A stretch of 64,000 bases of DNA from Mycolicibacterium psychrotolerans (GTDB lineage: Bacteria > Actinomycetota > Actinomycetes > Mycobacteriales > Mycobacteriaceae): contig NZ_AP022574.1 of assembly GCF_010729305.1 (NCBI RefSeq), positions 1,426,001-1,490,000 on the forward strand, written 5' to 3'. This document shows, one piece after another, positions 43,523-52,446 of the stretch. The position numbers were made by a program, and so were the translations under genes. Under the pieces are notes generated by a model. The model ran no database searches and was not told where the DNA came from. It worked only from the letters and a program-made list of their open reading frames with translations. Every line of letters begins with the position of its first letter. Position 1 is the stretch's first letter.

Positions 43523-44245
43523 TCAGCGTTGTCGGCGGTCGAGCGCATCGATGCCGTGCAGGATCGCCCGCAGCCCGAACTCGTAGTGGGCGTCGGCGTC
43601 GTGTGCCGCCGAATGCGCTTGTCCCGCAGCGGTTCCGACCCGGGAGGCCAACGGGTAGCGCTCGGTGACGCCGAGCGTGGCGAGCTTGGCGCCCTCGCGC
43701 TGCCACCACTGCTCAGGCGATTCCTGAGTGCGCTCGCGGCGTGCGTGCGCCCGTGCCCGCGCGCACGAACGGACGAAGTCCAGCACCAGCGTCAGCGCGG
43801 CGTCTTTGTCGGTGTCGGAAAGCCCTAGCGGCTCGACCGCGGCCAGTTCGCGCTCGTACTTGGCGAGTGTGCCTGGACCGAGCACGGTGCGCTCCGACTC
43901 GATGTCCGCCATCCAGGGGTGCTCGTCGAACAGCCGGGCGTTGTCGGCGGCGACGGATCGCAGCCGGGCTTCCCAGTCGCCGGACAGCCCGCGATGCGTC
44001 ATGTCCGCCCGGCATTGGTCCACCATGAGTTCGAGCAGTTGTTCGCGACCGTCGATGTAGGAGTACACCGACATCACCGGCGCGGCCAGGGCCTGCGCGA
44101 CGTCACGCAGCGTGAAGGACAAGCCCGTGCGGTCGGCCACGGCGATGGCCGCGGCCACGACGGCGTCGACGGTGAACCGGGGAGGCCGGCCCCGGCGCGG
44201 TGCGGCAGGCAGTTCCCGACGCCACAGCAGTTCGATGGTGCCCAT
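43523..44245 (-). CDS. TetR-family transcriptional regulator
   Basis: The 240-residue protein has an N-terminal TetR helix-turn-helix (FTVDAVVAAAIAVADRTGLSFTLRDVAQAL, then VMSVYSYIDGREQLLELM) and a TetR_C_1-like ligand domain. ATG at 44245 follows GGAG. It is divergent from a glyoxalase-fold gene, and a strong palindrome lies between them, so it most likely represses that gene and itself. The effector is unknown. Confidence 0.9.
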   Translation of the reverse strand: MGTIELLWRRELPAAPRRGRPPRFTVDAVVAAAIAVADRTGLSFTLRDVAQALAAPVMSVYSYIDGREQLLELMVDQCRADMTHRGLSGDWEARLRSVAADNARLFDEHPWMADIESERTVLGPGTLAKYERELAAVEPLGLSDTDKDAALTLVLDFVRSCARARAHARRERTQESPEQWWQREGAKLATLGVTERYPLASRVGTAAGQAHSAAHDADAHYEFGLRAILHGIDALDRRQR

Positions 44246-44294
44246 GTGCGCTCCAGCAGGCCGGTTGCATTTCCGTGCAGTGTACGGATACTGG

Positions 44295-44315
44295 TTCTCG
44301 TACAGAATACGAGAA
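44295..44315. promoter_or_regulatory. Palindromic operator between tetR and glyoxalase gene
   Basis: TTCTCGTA (44295-44302) and TACGAGAA (44308-44315) are perfect inverted repeats with a 5-base centre, a typical TetR-operator shape. It lies 10 bp before the glyoxalase start and overlaps its ribosome binding region. Confidence 0.7.
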
Positions 44316-44325
44316 AGGAATGTGC

Positions 44326-44703
44326 ATGAAGGTGACTGGCACGGCGATTTCCCTCAACGTCGCCGATCCGAGCGCGTCAGCCGAGTTCCTGACCCGCCAC
44401 GTCGGCCACACGGTCGCGATGCAGGCGGACGGATTCGTGTCGCTGAGCCACCCCGACGGCGGGCCGAATGTCGTCTATCTGCGCTCCGGCCTGCCGACGT
44501 TCCGGCCCGCGCACCGGGCCGGTAGCGCCGGCGACGGTCTGCTGCTGGTGTTCGTCGTCGACGACGTCGACGCGGTCTACGAGAACGTCCGCGCCGCCGG
44601 CGCCTCCGTCGTCACCGCTCCCGAAACCGAGCCGTGGGGTGAGCGGTACTGCCAGTTCGAGGACCCCAACGGGATCATCGTCCAGTTCGTCACGTGGGTG
44701 TGA
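44326..44703 (+). CDS. Glyoxalase/bleomycin-resistance-fold protein (VOC)
   Basis: The 125-residue protein has the vicinal-oxygen-chelate fold: SLNVADPSASAEFLTRHVG at the start, LLLVFVVDDVDAVYENVRAAG in the middle and RYCQFEDPNGIIVQFVTWV at the end, where the Glu-Asp-Pro-Asn-Gly loop is typical. These proteins often bind or detoxify small electrophiles or antibiotics. ATG at 44326 follows GAAAGGA. A TetR regulator is divergent. The substrate is unknown. Confidence 0.88.
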   Translation: MKVTGTAISLNVADPSASAEFLTRHVGHTVAMQADGFVSLSHPDGGPNVVYLRSGLPTFRPAHRAGSAGDGLLLVFVVDDVDAVYENVRAAGASVVTAPETEPWGERYCQFEDPNGIIVQFVTWV

Positions 44704-45616
44704 CGGGGTCGTGGCGGCGCTTCGTCTCCAGCCGGTACCAGGTCCACCAGAACAGGAGAGCCGCGGCGATCGACCCCGCGGCGGCCAGCCACTGCGAACT
44801 GAGGAAGAGGCGCCAGGCCGTGGGCCGGTCGTTCACGTAGGCAGAAGCCGCATGGAGCATCGCAACCGTGCCCAGCACCAAGCTCGCGGCACCGATGAGG
44901 CCCACGATCACGATGAACACTGTCCGTAACAGGTAGCGCTGCGGACGCGGAGAGACCACCGCACGGATCCGCCCCGTCCACGCCAGCACCTGGGCAGCCG
45001 TACATGCCACGGCCAGAGCCACGGCATCGGCGACGAGCGTGTCGGAGAGGCGGTGAACCTGAACGATGACGGTGTACGCCCCGATGCCCACCGCCCACGA
45101 GAGGGTGAAGAACATGGCAACGCCGCGGAAGCGGTAGGGCACCACGATCAGCGTCGCAAAAAGGAGACACATCGCCGCGGTGGTATGTCCACTGGGCACG
45201 GTGTTCTCGGCAATGGTGTTGTGTGCCGCCAGGAGATCAGGACGAGAGAGCACGTGATGTTTCAACAGTTGTGTCACGGCCTGGCCGCCGAGGATGACGC
45301 CGACTCCAGCGACCGCCAACCACACTTGACGACGCAGCAACCCGACCACTGCGACGAGTGCCGTGGCAGCCAGTTGTGAGGTCACCGTGATGGTGTGCAG
45401 CGCGTGCATCGCGACCCGACGCACGTCGGGATCGACCTGATGCGCGCCGCGCAGGGCCGCCTCCTCGAGTCGCTGTCCCGTGCTGGTCTGATCGGCCAAC
45501 AGATAGACAGCAGCGCCGAAGAGCAGTGCCCCGATCATCACCCCCGTCCACTGGCGCGTGGCACGTCGTAGCAGGCGGTCGCCGTCGAGAGTCACCCCCT
45601 TGTGCGACCTCGTCAC
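44690..45616 (-). CDS. PAP2-family membrane phosphatase
   Basis: The 308-residue integral membrane protein carries the three phosphatase motifs: KHHVLSRP (motif 1), PSGHTT (motif 2) and VHRLSDTLVAD (motif 3). About six to seven membrane segments are predicted. Likely substrates are lipid phosphates such as polyprenyl diphosphate or phosphatidic acid. Start GTG 45616 follows AGAGG; GTG 45595 is possible. Its 3' end overlaps the convergent glyoxalase gene by 14 bp. The C-terminal 90 residues add two more membrane segments beyond the PAP2 core. Confidence 0.88.
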   Translation of the reverse strand: MTRSHKGVTLDGDRLLRRATRQWTGVMIGALLFGAAVYLLADQTSTGQRLEEAALRGAHQVDPDVRRVAMHALHTITVTSQLAATALVAVVGLLRRQVWLAVAGVGVILGGQAVTQLLKHHVLSRPDLLAAHNTIAENTVPSGHTTAAMCLLFATLIVVPYRFRGVAMFFTLSWAVGIGAYTVIVQVHRLSDTLVADAVALAVACTAAQVLAWTGRIRAVVSPRPQRYLLRTVFIVIVGLIGAASLVLGTVAMLHAASAYVNDRPTAWRLFLSSQWLAAAGSIAAALLFWWTWYRLETKRRHDPVTPT

Positions 45617-45644
45617 CAGTCACAGCCCTCTCGCCCGTCTGTGG

Positions 45645-45686
45645 GAAAAGAAAAACGCCCGAACCAGTTCGTCGGTCCGGGCGTTT
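45645..45686 (-). terminator. Terminator of tRNA-Pro
   Basis: The hairpin AAACGCCCG / CGGGCGTTT (45653-45661 with 45678-45686), read on the minus strand, is followed by TTTTTCTTTTC, a classical intrinsic terminator with a T-run. It begins 19 bp after the tRNA 3' end. Confidence 0.85.
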
Positions 45687-45704
45687 CACCTGCGATCACA
45701 CGAG

Positions 45705-45778
45705 TCGGGGTGGCGGGATTCGAACCCACGACCTCTTCGTCCCGAACGAAGCACGCTACCAAGCTGCGCCACACCCCG
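45705..45778 (-). tRNA. tRNA-Pro(CGG)
   Basis: Read on the minus strand, the 74-base gene has a perfect acceptor stem (CGGGGTG with CACCCCG), discriminator A, D arm GCGCAGCTTGGTAGCGT, anticodon loop TTCGGGA giving anticodon CGG, and T arm GGGTTCGAATCCC. The 3' CCA is not encoded. A promoter-like TACGCT lies 14 bases upstream, and an intrinsic terminator follows. The tRNA reads CCG, the main proline codon of this GC-rich genome. No attachment-site duplication was noticed nearby. Confidence 0.97.
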
Positions 45779-45792
45779 AGTGAAGCCACGAC

Positions 45793-45823
45793 AGCGTATC
45801 GCACCGCCCGCCGTTGAAGCCAA
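45793..45823 (-). promoter_or_regulatory. Predicted tRNA-Pro promoter
   Basis: Minus-strand TACGCT (45793-45798) is a good -10 box, and TTGGCT (45818-45823) is a possible -35 with a 19-base spacer. Transcription would begin about 7 bases before the tRNA. Confidence 0.5.
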
Positions 45824-45919
45824 ACGCGTATCGGCTCCGCGACACGCCGCGGGATGGAACTGGCCTGCGGAAAGCGTTATGCACACTGAGAACGACGAAC
45901 GGACGAAAGCAGGCGGGAC

Positions 45920-46117
45920 ATGACTGGGCTGGGTGCATCGATCTACCTGGGCTTCTTCGCGTTGGCCGCGCTGTGGCTGTTCCTGACCTCCGACGGCCCG
46001 CTGACGCGGCGCTCCGAGAATCAGGGCCAGCGGCCCGACCGCTCGAACTCGGCGAGCACCTCGGCCGGTTCGGACGGATCGAGCCCGTGGCTGGTGAGCC
46101 ACTCGTCGCGGAAGTAG
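45920..46117 (+). CDS. Possible small single-pass membrane protein
   Basis: ATG at 45920 after GCAGGCGGG starts a 65-codon frame. The first 23 residues ([20 protein letters not shown] and following) look like a membrane segment; the rest is Ser-rich and low in conservation signal. The last 97 bp overlap the convergent cds1 gene, so only the N-terminal part may be meaningful. I do not recognise it. Confidence 0.35.
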   Translation: MTGLGASIYLGFFALAALWLFLTSDGPLTRRSENQGQRPDRSNSASTSAGSDGSSPWLVSHSSRK

Positions 46118-47127
46118 GTCTCCGCGTAGCGCTCGCCTCCGTCGGCGAGCAGCGTGACCACCGACCCGCTGCGCCCCTGCGACCTCATCTCGGCCAGCAG
46201 GCCGAACGCGCCCCACAGATTGGTCCCCGTGGACGGTCCCACCCGCCGGCCGAGCACCCGGCTCACGTGATGAGCGGCCGCCACCGACGCCGCGTCGGGC
46301 ACCACGACCATCCGGTCGACCACACCCGGCAGGAACGACGGTTCGACCCGCGGCCGTCCGATCCCCTCGATCCTGGACGACTTCCCGGTGACGACGCCGG
46401 GATCGTCGTTCAGATACGACGGGTAGAACGCCGAGTTCTCCGGATCGACCACGCACAGCCGCGTCGGGTGGCGCCGGTAGCGCAGGTACCGCCCGATCGT
46501 CGCGCTGGTGCCGCCGGTGCCCGCGCCGACCACGATCCACTCCGGCACCGGGTGGGTCTCGCGTGCCATCTGATCGAAGATCGACTCGGCGATGTTGTTG
46601 TTGCCACGCCAGTCGGTCGCGCGTTCGGCGTTGGTGAACTGGTCGAGGTAATGCCCGCCGGTCTGGTCGGCCAGCCGTTGCGCCTCGGCGTACACCTGAG
46701 CTGACTCGGTGACGAAATGGCAACGGCCGCCCTGGGATTCGATCAGAGCGACCTTGGTGGCACTCGTCGAGGCCGGCATCACCGCGATGAACGGCAGCCC
46801 CAGCATCGACGCGAAGTAGGCCTCCGACACCGCCGTCGACCCGGACGACGCCTCGATGACGGTCGTGCCCTCGCAGATCCAGCCGTTGCACAGCGCGTAG
46901 AGAAACAGCGAGCGGGCCAGCCGGTGCTTGAGGCTGCCGGTGATGTGCGTGCTCTCGTCCTTGAGATACAGCGCCAGATCGCAGTCGTGCGACCAGCTCG
47001 ACGGCAGCGGGTAGCGCAGCAGATGGGTGTCTGCGCTGCGGCGGGCGTCCGCCTCGATCAGCCGCACGGCGTTGTCGGCCCACGAACGGGACCGGTCATG
47101 CGCGGCCGAGGAGGCCGAGTGGTTCAC
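46021..47127 (-). CDS. cds1: PLP-dependent cysteine synthase/desulfhydrase (Cds1-like)
   Basis: The 368-residue enzyme has the cysteine-synthase fold of PLP enzymes. The PLP lysine is in [34 protein letters not shown] is the substrate loop, and [20 protein letters not shown] binds the PLP phosphate. From memory the M. tuberculosis orthologue Rv3684 (Cds1) breaks L-cysteine to sulfide, pyruvate and ammonia. GTG at 47127 overlaps the metallophosphoesterase stop by GTGA, so the two are coupled; the longer upstream frame lies in that gene and is rejected. Confidence 0.86.
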   Translation of the reverse strand: MNHSASSAAHDRSRSWADNAVRLIEADARRSADTHLLRYPLPSSWSHDCDLALYLKDESTHITGSLKHRLARSLFLYALCNGWICEGTTVIEASSGSTAVSEAYFASMLGLPFIAVMPASTSATKVALIESQGGRCHFVTESAQVYAEAQRLADQTGGHYLDQFTNAERATDWRGNNNIAESIFDQMARETHPVPEWIVVGAGTGGTSATIGRYLRYRRHPTRLCVVDPENSAFYPSYLNDDPGVVTGKSSRIEGIGRPRVEPSFLPGVVDRMVVVPDAASVAAAHHVSRVLGRRVGPSTGTNLWGAFGLLAEMRSQGRSGSVVTLLADGGERYAETYFRDEWLTSHGLDPSEPAEVLAEFERSGRWP

Positions 47128-48089
47128 CGCGCCGATACGGTGGGGTGGGACTGCCCCGCGCGCGTCCCCGCGTCCGACCCGCCGGTCGGTGCCGCCACCA
47201 GCGTCAGCAGTGTCGCCTCCGGCCGGCAGCAGAATCGCAGCGGCGCGAATGGCGACGTGCCGATCCCGGCCGAGACGTGCAGCTGGGTGCGTGCGCCCCA
47301 CCGCGACGGCCCCTTCACCCGGGACCGGTCCAGGTCGCAGTTGGTCACGAGCGCGCCGTAGAACGGCAGGCACAGCTGCCCGCCGTGGGTGTGCCCGGCC
47401 ATCACCAGCTGGTAGCCGTCGGTGGCGAAGCGGTCCAGCACCCGCGGCTCGGGGGAGTGGGTCAGCCCCAGCGTCAGGTTCGCGGTCGGGTCGGCCGCGC
47501 CGGCGATGGTGGCGTAGCGATCCCGCGACAGATGGGGATCGTCGACGCCGGCTGCGGCGATGTGCAGGCCGGCCACCTCGAACTCGCGCCGGGTGTGCGT
47601 CATGTCCAGCCAGCCCCGCTCGGTGAACGCCGCCCGCAGGTCCTGCCAGGGCAGCGGCTCACCGTGGATGCGGTGACCCGGGTTGGTCAGGTAGTTGGCC
47701 GGGTTCTTCAGCCGGGGCGCGAAGTAGTCGTTGCTGCCGAACACGAACACGCCGGGCACCGACAGCAGGTCGCCGAGGGCCTGAACCACCGCGGGCACCG
47801 CTTTCGGGTGCGCCAGGTTGTCACCGGTGTTGACCACCAGGTCGGGCTTCAGACCCGCCAGCTCGCGCAGCCACGCCTGCTTACGGCGCTGGGCCGGCCG
47901 CATGTGGATGTCGCTGAGGTGCAGCACCTTCAGGGGAGACGACCCGGGGGAGAGCACCGGCATCGTCGCCTCGCGCACGACGAACGCGTTGCGCTCGATC
48001 AGCGAGGCGTAGCCGATCCCGGCGACGAGGGCGCCCGCCGAAGCGAGAGCGGCGTTCTTCACTGTCGAGCTGGCAGAAACGGAAGACAC
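47124..48089 (-). CDS. Membrane-anchored metallophosphoesterase
   Basis: The 321-residue protein has an N-terminal hydrophobic segment ([21 protein letters not shown]) and a calcineurin-like phosphoesterase domain: HLSDIHM, VNTGDN, FGSNDYF, LTHSPE and AGHTHGGQ supply the two-metal centre. It matches Rv3683 and the YaeI-like group, whose substrates are uncertain. The GTG start at 48089 has TAGTCT 7 bases before it, so the transcript is probably leaderless. It is followed by cds1 in the same operon. Confidence 0.9.
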   Translation of the reverse strand: MSSVSASSTVKNAALASAGALVAGIGYASLIERNAFVVREATMPVLSPGSSPLKVLHLSDIHMRPAQRRKQAWLRELAGLKPDLVVNTGDNLAHPKAVPAVVQALGDLLSVPGVFVFGSNDYFAPRLKNPANYLTNPGHRIHGEPLPWQDLRAAFTERGWLDMTHTRREFEVAGLHIAAAGVDDPHLSRDRYATIAGAADPTANLTLGLTHSPEPRVLDRFATDGYQLVMAGHTHGGQLCLPFYGALVTNCDLDRSRVKGPSRWGARTQLHVSAGIGTSPFAPLRFCCRPEATLLTLVAAPTGGSDAGTRAGQSHPTVSAR

Positions 48090-48096
48090 GCGGTCC

Positions 48097-48102
48097 AGAC
48101 TA
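48097..48102 (-). promoter_or_regulatory. -10 box of leaderless metallophosphoesterase gene
   Basis: Minus-strand TAGTCT ends 7 bases before GTG 48089, in the short gap after ponA2. Confidence 0.55.
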
Positions 48103-48137
48103 CTGCCAGTCGCCGTGCGGCGGACGGCCTGCGACCG

Positions 48138-50591
48138 TCACGGAGGAGGCGGCGGGGCCGGCGGCGGGCCGAGCACTGGGACGGTGATCGGCGGTAGACC
48201 CGGGATCTGGATCACGGTCTCGCCCACTGGCGGCGGAGGCAGCCCCGGGGGCAGCGCGCCGGGCGGCGGTGGCGGCGGCGCCGGAGCGATGCCGTTGGAG
48301 ATCTGAATGGTGATGATCGACCCGGGCACCGTCTGACCGCTCGGGGTCGTCCCGACGACCGTGCCGTAGGACGACGCACTGTTCACCGGAGTCGCCTGGT
48401 CGGCGACCTGGAAGCCGGCCTCGCGCAACCGCTGCCGCGCCGTGTCCTGATTCATGCCGGCCACACTCGGCACCCGCGAGCCGGGAGCGCCGTCGACGTA
48501 GCGGGGGTCGGTCGGGGGCAGTGCCACGTCGCCGAAGGCAGTCGCGATGGGTTGCATGGCCGTGAACCACGTCCGGGCCGGCTCGTTGCCGCCGAACAGG
48601 TTGCCGTCACCGCACTGGCGCAGCGGGAACGAGCAGAGCTCGCCGGGGGCGTTGGAGTCGTCGTAGATGTAGTTGGCGGCCGCCAGCTGATTGGTGAAGC
48701 CGAGGAACCCCGACGACCGGTGCGCCTCGGTTGTGCCGGTCTTGCCCGACATCGGCAGGTTCCAGCCCACCGAGCCGGCCGCGCCGGCCGCGGTACCCGA
48801 GCCCTGGTCGTCCTTGCTCATCGCGTTGGCCAGCGTGTTGGCCAGCCCCTCGGGCACGGCCTGCTCGCAGGTCTCGGTGGTCACCGACACCTCCTCGCCG
48901 TTGCGGTCGACGACCTGCGCGATCGGGTTCGGCGGGCACCAGGTGCCCCCGGAGGACAGCGTCGCCGCGACGTTGGACAGCTCGAGTGCATTCACCTCGA
49001 TGGGCCCCAGCGTGAACGACCCCAGGTTCTGCCGCTTGACGAAATCGGCCAGGCTCTCGTTGCTCTCGGGGTCGTAGTCGCGCGCGGTGCCGGGCAGTGC
49101 GTAGGACCGCAGCCCCAGCCGCACCGCCATGTCGACGGTGCGCTGCACGCCGACCTGGGCGATCAGCTTGGCGAACGCGGTGTTCGGCGACGTCGCCAGC
49201 GCGTCGGTGACGCTCATCTGGCCGCGGTAGTTGCCTGCGTTCTGCACACACCAGGTGGCCGGCGGGCAGCCGCGGGCGCCGCCGGTGCCCAGGCCCTTGG
49301 CCTCGAACCGCGACGGCGCGTCGAGCTGGGCGTTGATGCCCATCCCCATCTCCAGCGCCGCGGCGGTGGTGAAGATCTTGAAGATCGACCCTGCGCCGTC
49401 ACCCACCAGCGAGAAGGGCTGAGGCTGCATGGTCTCGCCGGCATCGAGGTTCAGGCCGTAGGTCCGGTTGCTGGCCATCGCGAGCACCGGATGGGACTCC
49501 TTGCCCGGGCGGATCACGCTCATCACGCTCGCCACGCCGTCCAGATCAGGGCTGGCGATGCCGTCGATCGACGACTTCACGGTGTTCTGGATGTCGGGAT
49601 CCAACGTGGTCTTGATCAGGTAACCGCCCTTGGCCACCTGGTCCTTGCTGATACCGGCGCGGGCCAGGTAGTCCAGCGCGTAGTCGCAGAAGAACGCACG
49701 ATCACCGGCGGCGATGCAGCCACGCGGCAGTTCCTTGGGCGTCGGAAGGATGCCGAGCGGTTCCTGCTTGGCCGCCCGCAACTCGTCGGCGTGCTCGGGC
49801 AGGTTCTCGATCATCGTGTCGAGCACCAGGTTGCGCCGCGCCAGCGCACCGTCGGGGTTGGTGTACGGGTTCAGCGTGCTGGTCGACTGGACCATGCCGG
49901 CCAGCAGCGCGGCCTGCTGCCAGTTCAGCTCCGCGGCGTTGATACCGAAGTAGGTCTGGGCGGCGTCCTGCACGCCGAAGGCGCCGTTGCCGAAGGAGAC
50001 CAGGTTCAGGTAGCGGGTCAGGATCTCCGGTTTGGTGAAGGTCTTGTCCAGCGTCAACGCCATGCGGATCTCCCGCAGCTTGCGCGCCGGGGTGGTCTCG
50101 ATCGCCGCCCGCTTCTCCGCGTCGGTCTGCGCGATCACCAGCAGTTGGTAGTTCTTGACGTACTGCTGCTCGAGCGTCGAGCCACCGCGGGTGTCGAGGT
50201 TGCCGGACAGGTATCCCGACAAGCCGGTCAGCGTGCCCTGCCAGTCCACGCCGTTGTGCTCGGCAAACCTCTTGTCCTCGATCGACACGATCGCCAGCTT
50301 CATGGCGTTGGCGATCTGGTCGCTGGGCACCTCGAAGCGCCGCTGGCTGTAGAGCCAGGCGATCACATTGCCCTTCGCGTCGACCATCGTCGACACCTGC
50401 GGCACCTCACCCTCGACCAGCTGAGCCGAGCCGTTGGCCACCACATCGGAGGCGCGGTTGGACATCAGCCCCACTCCGCCGACGACGGGGAACATCAGCC
50501 CCGCGGCGATCACGCTCGCGAGAAGCACGCACCAGGCGAGCTTGATGACCGTCACCGCCTTGGGCGGCCGGGTCGTCTCGTCCTCCGGCAT
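48138..50591 (-). CDS. ponA2: PonA2 bifunctional penicillin-binding protein with PASTA domain
   Basis: PonA2 is a class A penicillin-binding protein that polymerises and crosslinks peptidoglycan. The 817 residues contain a membrane anchor (VIKLAWCVLLASVIAAGLMF), a GT51 glycosyltransferase (SIEDKRFAEHNGVDW, GGSTLEQQYVKN), a transpeptidase with SIFK, SPN (ATSPNTAF) and KTG (SGKTGTT) motifs, and one C-terminal PASTA domain (SRVPSVAGMNQDTARQRL) followed by a Pro-rich tail (PAPPPPPPG). ATG at 50591 has TACTCT 6 bases before it, implying a leaderless message; the longer upstream frame is rejected. It diverges from whiB4 (Rv3682 order). Confidence 0.96.
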   Translation of the reverse strand: MPEDETTRPPKAVTVIKLAWCVLLASVIAAGLMFPVVGGVGLMSNRASDVVANGSAQLVEGEVPQVSTMVDAKGNVIAWLYSQRRFEVPSDQIANAMKLAIVSIEDKRFAEHNGVDWQGTLTGLSGYLSGNLDTRGGSTLEQQYVKNYQLLVIAQTDAEKRAAIETTPARKLREIRMALTLDKTFTKPEILTRYLNLVSFGNGAFGVQDAAQTYFGINAAELNWQQAALLAGMVQSTSTLNPYTNPDGALARRNLVLDTMIENLPEHADELRAAKQEPLGILPTPKELPRGCIAAGDRAFFCDYALDYLARAGISKDQVAKGGYLIKTTLDPDIQNTVKSSIDGIASPDLDGVASVMSVIRPGKESHPVLAMASNRTYGLNLDAGETMQPQPFSLVGDGAGSIFKIFTTAAALEMGMGINAQLDAPSRFEAKGLGTGGARGCPPATWCVQNAGNYRGQMSVTDALATSPNTAFAKLIAQVGVQRTVDMAVRLGLRSYALPGTARDYDPESNESLADFVKRQNLGSFTLGPIEVNALELSNVAATLSSGGTWCPPNPIAQVVDRNGEEVSVTTETCEQAVPEGLANTLANAMSKDDQGSGTAAGAAGSVGWNLPMSGKTGTTEAHRSSGFLGFTNQLAAANYIYDDSNAPGELCSFPLRQCGDGNLFGGNEPARTWFTAMQPIATAFGDVALPPTDPRYVDGAPGSRVPSVAGMNQDTARQRLREAGFQVADQATPVNSASSYGTVVGTTPSGQTVPGSIITIQISNGIAPAPPPPPPGALPPGLPPPPVGETVIQIPGLPPITVPVLGPPPAPPPPP

Positions 50592-50888
50592 GCGTACAGA
50601 GTAGCGACGGGTGCAGGGCACACTGACGCCGAGCGGACCTGACTGACTCCTGGCAGAGGGTGACAAATGCAGAGGTCGGGCACTGTACCGGCCTGACGGC
50701 ACGGTCGTCCCAAAAAAGTGGTCACGAATGTATTGCGCAGAATGCCTGTGACCACCTAAATTGAGCGCACAGTGCGATACAGGTCACACTAGACCCTCGC
50801 AATGTGGCGTAGATCGCATGCGGTGGTCGACGTCGGTGTATCAGCCGTCTGCGTTGTCGGGGCGCGGCCAGAACGAAGGGGATCGCTG
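50592..50888. promoter_or_regulatory. ponA2-whiB4 divergent regulatory region
   Basis: This 297-bp gap holds the ponA2 -10 box on the left and a conspicuous dyad in the middle: GTGGTCAC (50718-50725) and GTGACCAC (50748-50755), perfect 8-bp arms around 22 bases. A further GGTCAC half-site lies near 50780. AAGGGG before 50889 is the whiB4 ribosome binding site. No clear -35/-10 pair was found for whiB4. Confidence 0.6.
50598..50603 (-). promoter_or_regulatory. -10 box of leaderless ponA2
   Basis: Minus-strand TACTCT ends 6 bases before the ponA2 ATG, and there is no ribosome binding site. Confidence 0.6.
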
Positions 50889-51245
50889 GTGTCAGTTACC
50901 AAGCCCGCCGCTCGCAAGACCACTGTGAATCCGTCAGGTGAGTCCATTCTGCACGGCGCCGAGGCCGAAGCCCGTATTGCGTGGGTTTCGCAGGCCCGGT
51001 GTCGCCAGGCCGATCCCGACGAACTGTTCGTGCGCGGCGCAGCCCAGCGCAAGGCAGCGGTCATCTGCCGGCACTGCCCGGTGATCGCCGAGTGCGGCGC
51101 CGACGCCCTGGACAACCGCGTCGAGTTCGGCGTCTGGGGTGGCATGACCGAACGCCAGCGCCGCGCCCTGCTCAAGCAGCACCCGGAAGTGGTGTCCTGG
51201 TCGGATTTCTTCGCCGCACAGCGCAAACACCGCAGCGCCGGCTAG
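50889..51245 (+). CDS. whiB4: WhiB4 iron-sulfur redox regulator
   Basis: WhiB4 is a small DNA-binding protein that senses oxidation through a [4Fe-4S] cluster and controls antioxidant genes. The 118 residues contain the four cluster Cys (QARCRQAD; ICRHCPVIAEC giving CxxC and CxxxxxC), the turn GVWGGMTERQRR and a basic tail (RRALLKQHP, RKHRSAG). GTG at 50889 follows AAGGGG; an in-frame ATG at 50802 would add unlikely sequence. The divergent partner is ponA2, as in Rv3681c/Rv3682, and a hairpin follows downstream. Confidence 0.95.
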   Translation: MSVTKPAARKTTVNPSGESILHGAEAEARIAWVSQARCRQADPDELFVRGAAQRKAAVICRHCPVIAECGADALDNRVEFGVWGGMTERQRRALLKQHPEVVSWSDFFAAQRKHRSAG

Positions 51246-51284
51246 ACCCGGCGGCTTTCCCCGCCGTCAAAATTTGCAGAAAGC

Positions 51285-51314
51285 GCCGCGGCCTGACGTT
51301 GTTCAGGCCGCGGC
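51285..51314. terminator. Bidirectional hairpin between whiB4 and ArsA-like gene
   Basis: A perfect 12-bp stem (GCCGCGGCCTGA with TCAGGCCGCGGC) closes on 6 bases. The right arm is formed by the last codons and stop of the convergent ATPase gene, so the terminator reaches into coding sequence. Confidence 0.75.
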
Positions 51315-52433
51315 TGCGTCTCCGGTGATCTGATCGGCGATGGCCCGCAGGGCCTCCAGATCGGACACGTCGAACGGCAGCGACGGCACCCCGACGATCG
51401 CGACGTGCGGGTTGGCGCCGGTGAAGCGTGACAGCAGCCGGACCTCCCGCTTCGCGGTCGAGGCGCGGTCGGCGTGCACCCGCAGGACCGCGGCCGCCAG
51501 CGAGTCGGGATCCGACTTCTCCAGTTCCTCGGCAGCCTCGGTCGCCTTGTCGGCGTGCAGATCGCACAGCGTCGGGTGCGTCCGGTTGAGGATCAGTCCG
51601 GCCAGCGGCATCCGCTCGCTCGAGAGCCGGTCCACGAAGAACGACGCCTCACGCAGGGCATCCGGTTCGGCCGCCGACACGACGACGAACTGCGTGCCCC
51701 GGCGCTTGAGCAATTCATAGGTGCGGTCGGCCTTCTCGCGGAACCCGCCGAACGTGGCGTCCAGCGACTGCACGAAACCCGCTGCGTCCGAGAGCATCTG
51801 CGAACCCAGGATCGTCGACATGCCCTTCATCGCCAGCCCCACCGCGCCGGTGACCAGCCGGCCGATGCCGCGACCGGGAGCCAGCAGCAGCCGCCAGAGC
51901 CTGCTGTCCATGAAGCTGCCCAGCCGTTTCGGCGCGTCGAGGAAATCCAGTGCGTTGCGCGACGGCGGGGTGTCCACCACGATCAGATCCCACTTGTCCT
52001 CTGCCAGAAGCTGTCCCAGCTTCTCCATGGCCATGTACTCCTGCGTGCCCGCCAGGGAGGTGGCCACCGTCTGATAGAACTGGTTGTCCAGGATCGCGTC
52101 GGCGCGATCGGCGCCCGAGTACTGCACCACCATCTCGTCGAACGTCCGCCGCATGTCGAGCATCATCGCGTGCAGCTCACCGGGCACCTCGGGCGCGAGC
52201 GGAACCCGCTGCGGGGTGTTGCCCAGATCCTTGATGCCCAGCGCCTGGGCCAGCCGCTTGGCCGGATCGATGGTCAACACCACGACGGTGCGTCCGTACT
52301 CCGCGGCGCGCAGCGCCATGGCCGCGGCCGTCGTGGTCTTGCCGACGCCGCCCGCGCCACAGCACACCACCACGCGGTTGGCGGTGTCGTGCAGGATCGA
52401 GGCCAAGTCCAGGGCCGCTGGGGTGGTGCTCAT
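51303..52433 (-). CDS. ArsA/Get3-like ATPase (Rv3680 type)
   Basis: The 376-residue ATPase belongs to the anion-transporting ATPase family. Its P-loop reads [13 protein letters not shown]: the general Walker lysine is present, but the signature lysine of the deviant Walker A (KGGxGKT) is replaced by Ala. Switch regions [13 protein letters not shown] and [15 protein letters not shown] are intact, and a hydrophobic helix pair ([13 protein letters not shown]) follows. It is downstream of a second ArsA-like gene by 13 bp, and the two probably form a heteromer, as reported for Rv3679-Rv3680. ATG 52433. Confidence 0.9.
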   Translation of the reverse strand: MSTTPAALDLASILHDTANRVVVCCGAGGVGKTTTAAAMALRAAEYGRTVVVLTIDPAKRLAQALGIKDLGNTPQRVPLAPEVPGELHAMMLDMRRTFDEMVVQYSGADRADAILDNQFYQTVATSLAGTQEYMAMEKLGQLLAEDKWDLIVVDTPPSRNALDFLDAPKRLGSFMDSRLWRLLLAPGRGIGRLVTGAVGLAMKGMSTILGSQMLSDAAGFVQSLDATFGGFREKADRTYELLKRRGTQFVVVSAAEPDALREASFFVDRLSSERMPLAGLILNRTHPTLCDLHADKATEAAEELEKSDPDSLAAAVLRVHADRASTAKREVRLLSRFTGANPHVAIVGVPSLPFDVSDLEALRAIADQITGDAAAA

Positions 52434-52446
52434 CGGTTGCCTCCCG

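Noticed and set aside
45705..45778. tRNA-Pro as an integration site
   Set aside because: No integrase and no duplicated tRNA 3' end were seen on either side; neighbours look native.
45686..47083. 465-codon frame covering the tRNA and cds1
   Set aside because: It is out of frame with cds1, which has intact PLP motifs, and it runs through tRNA-Pro.
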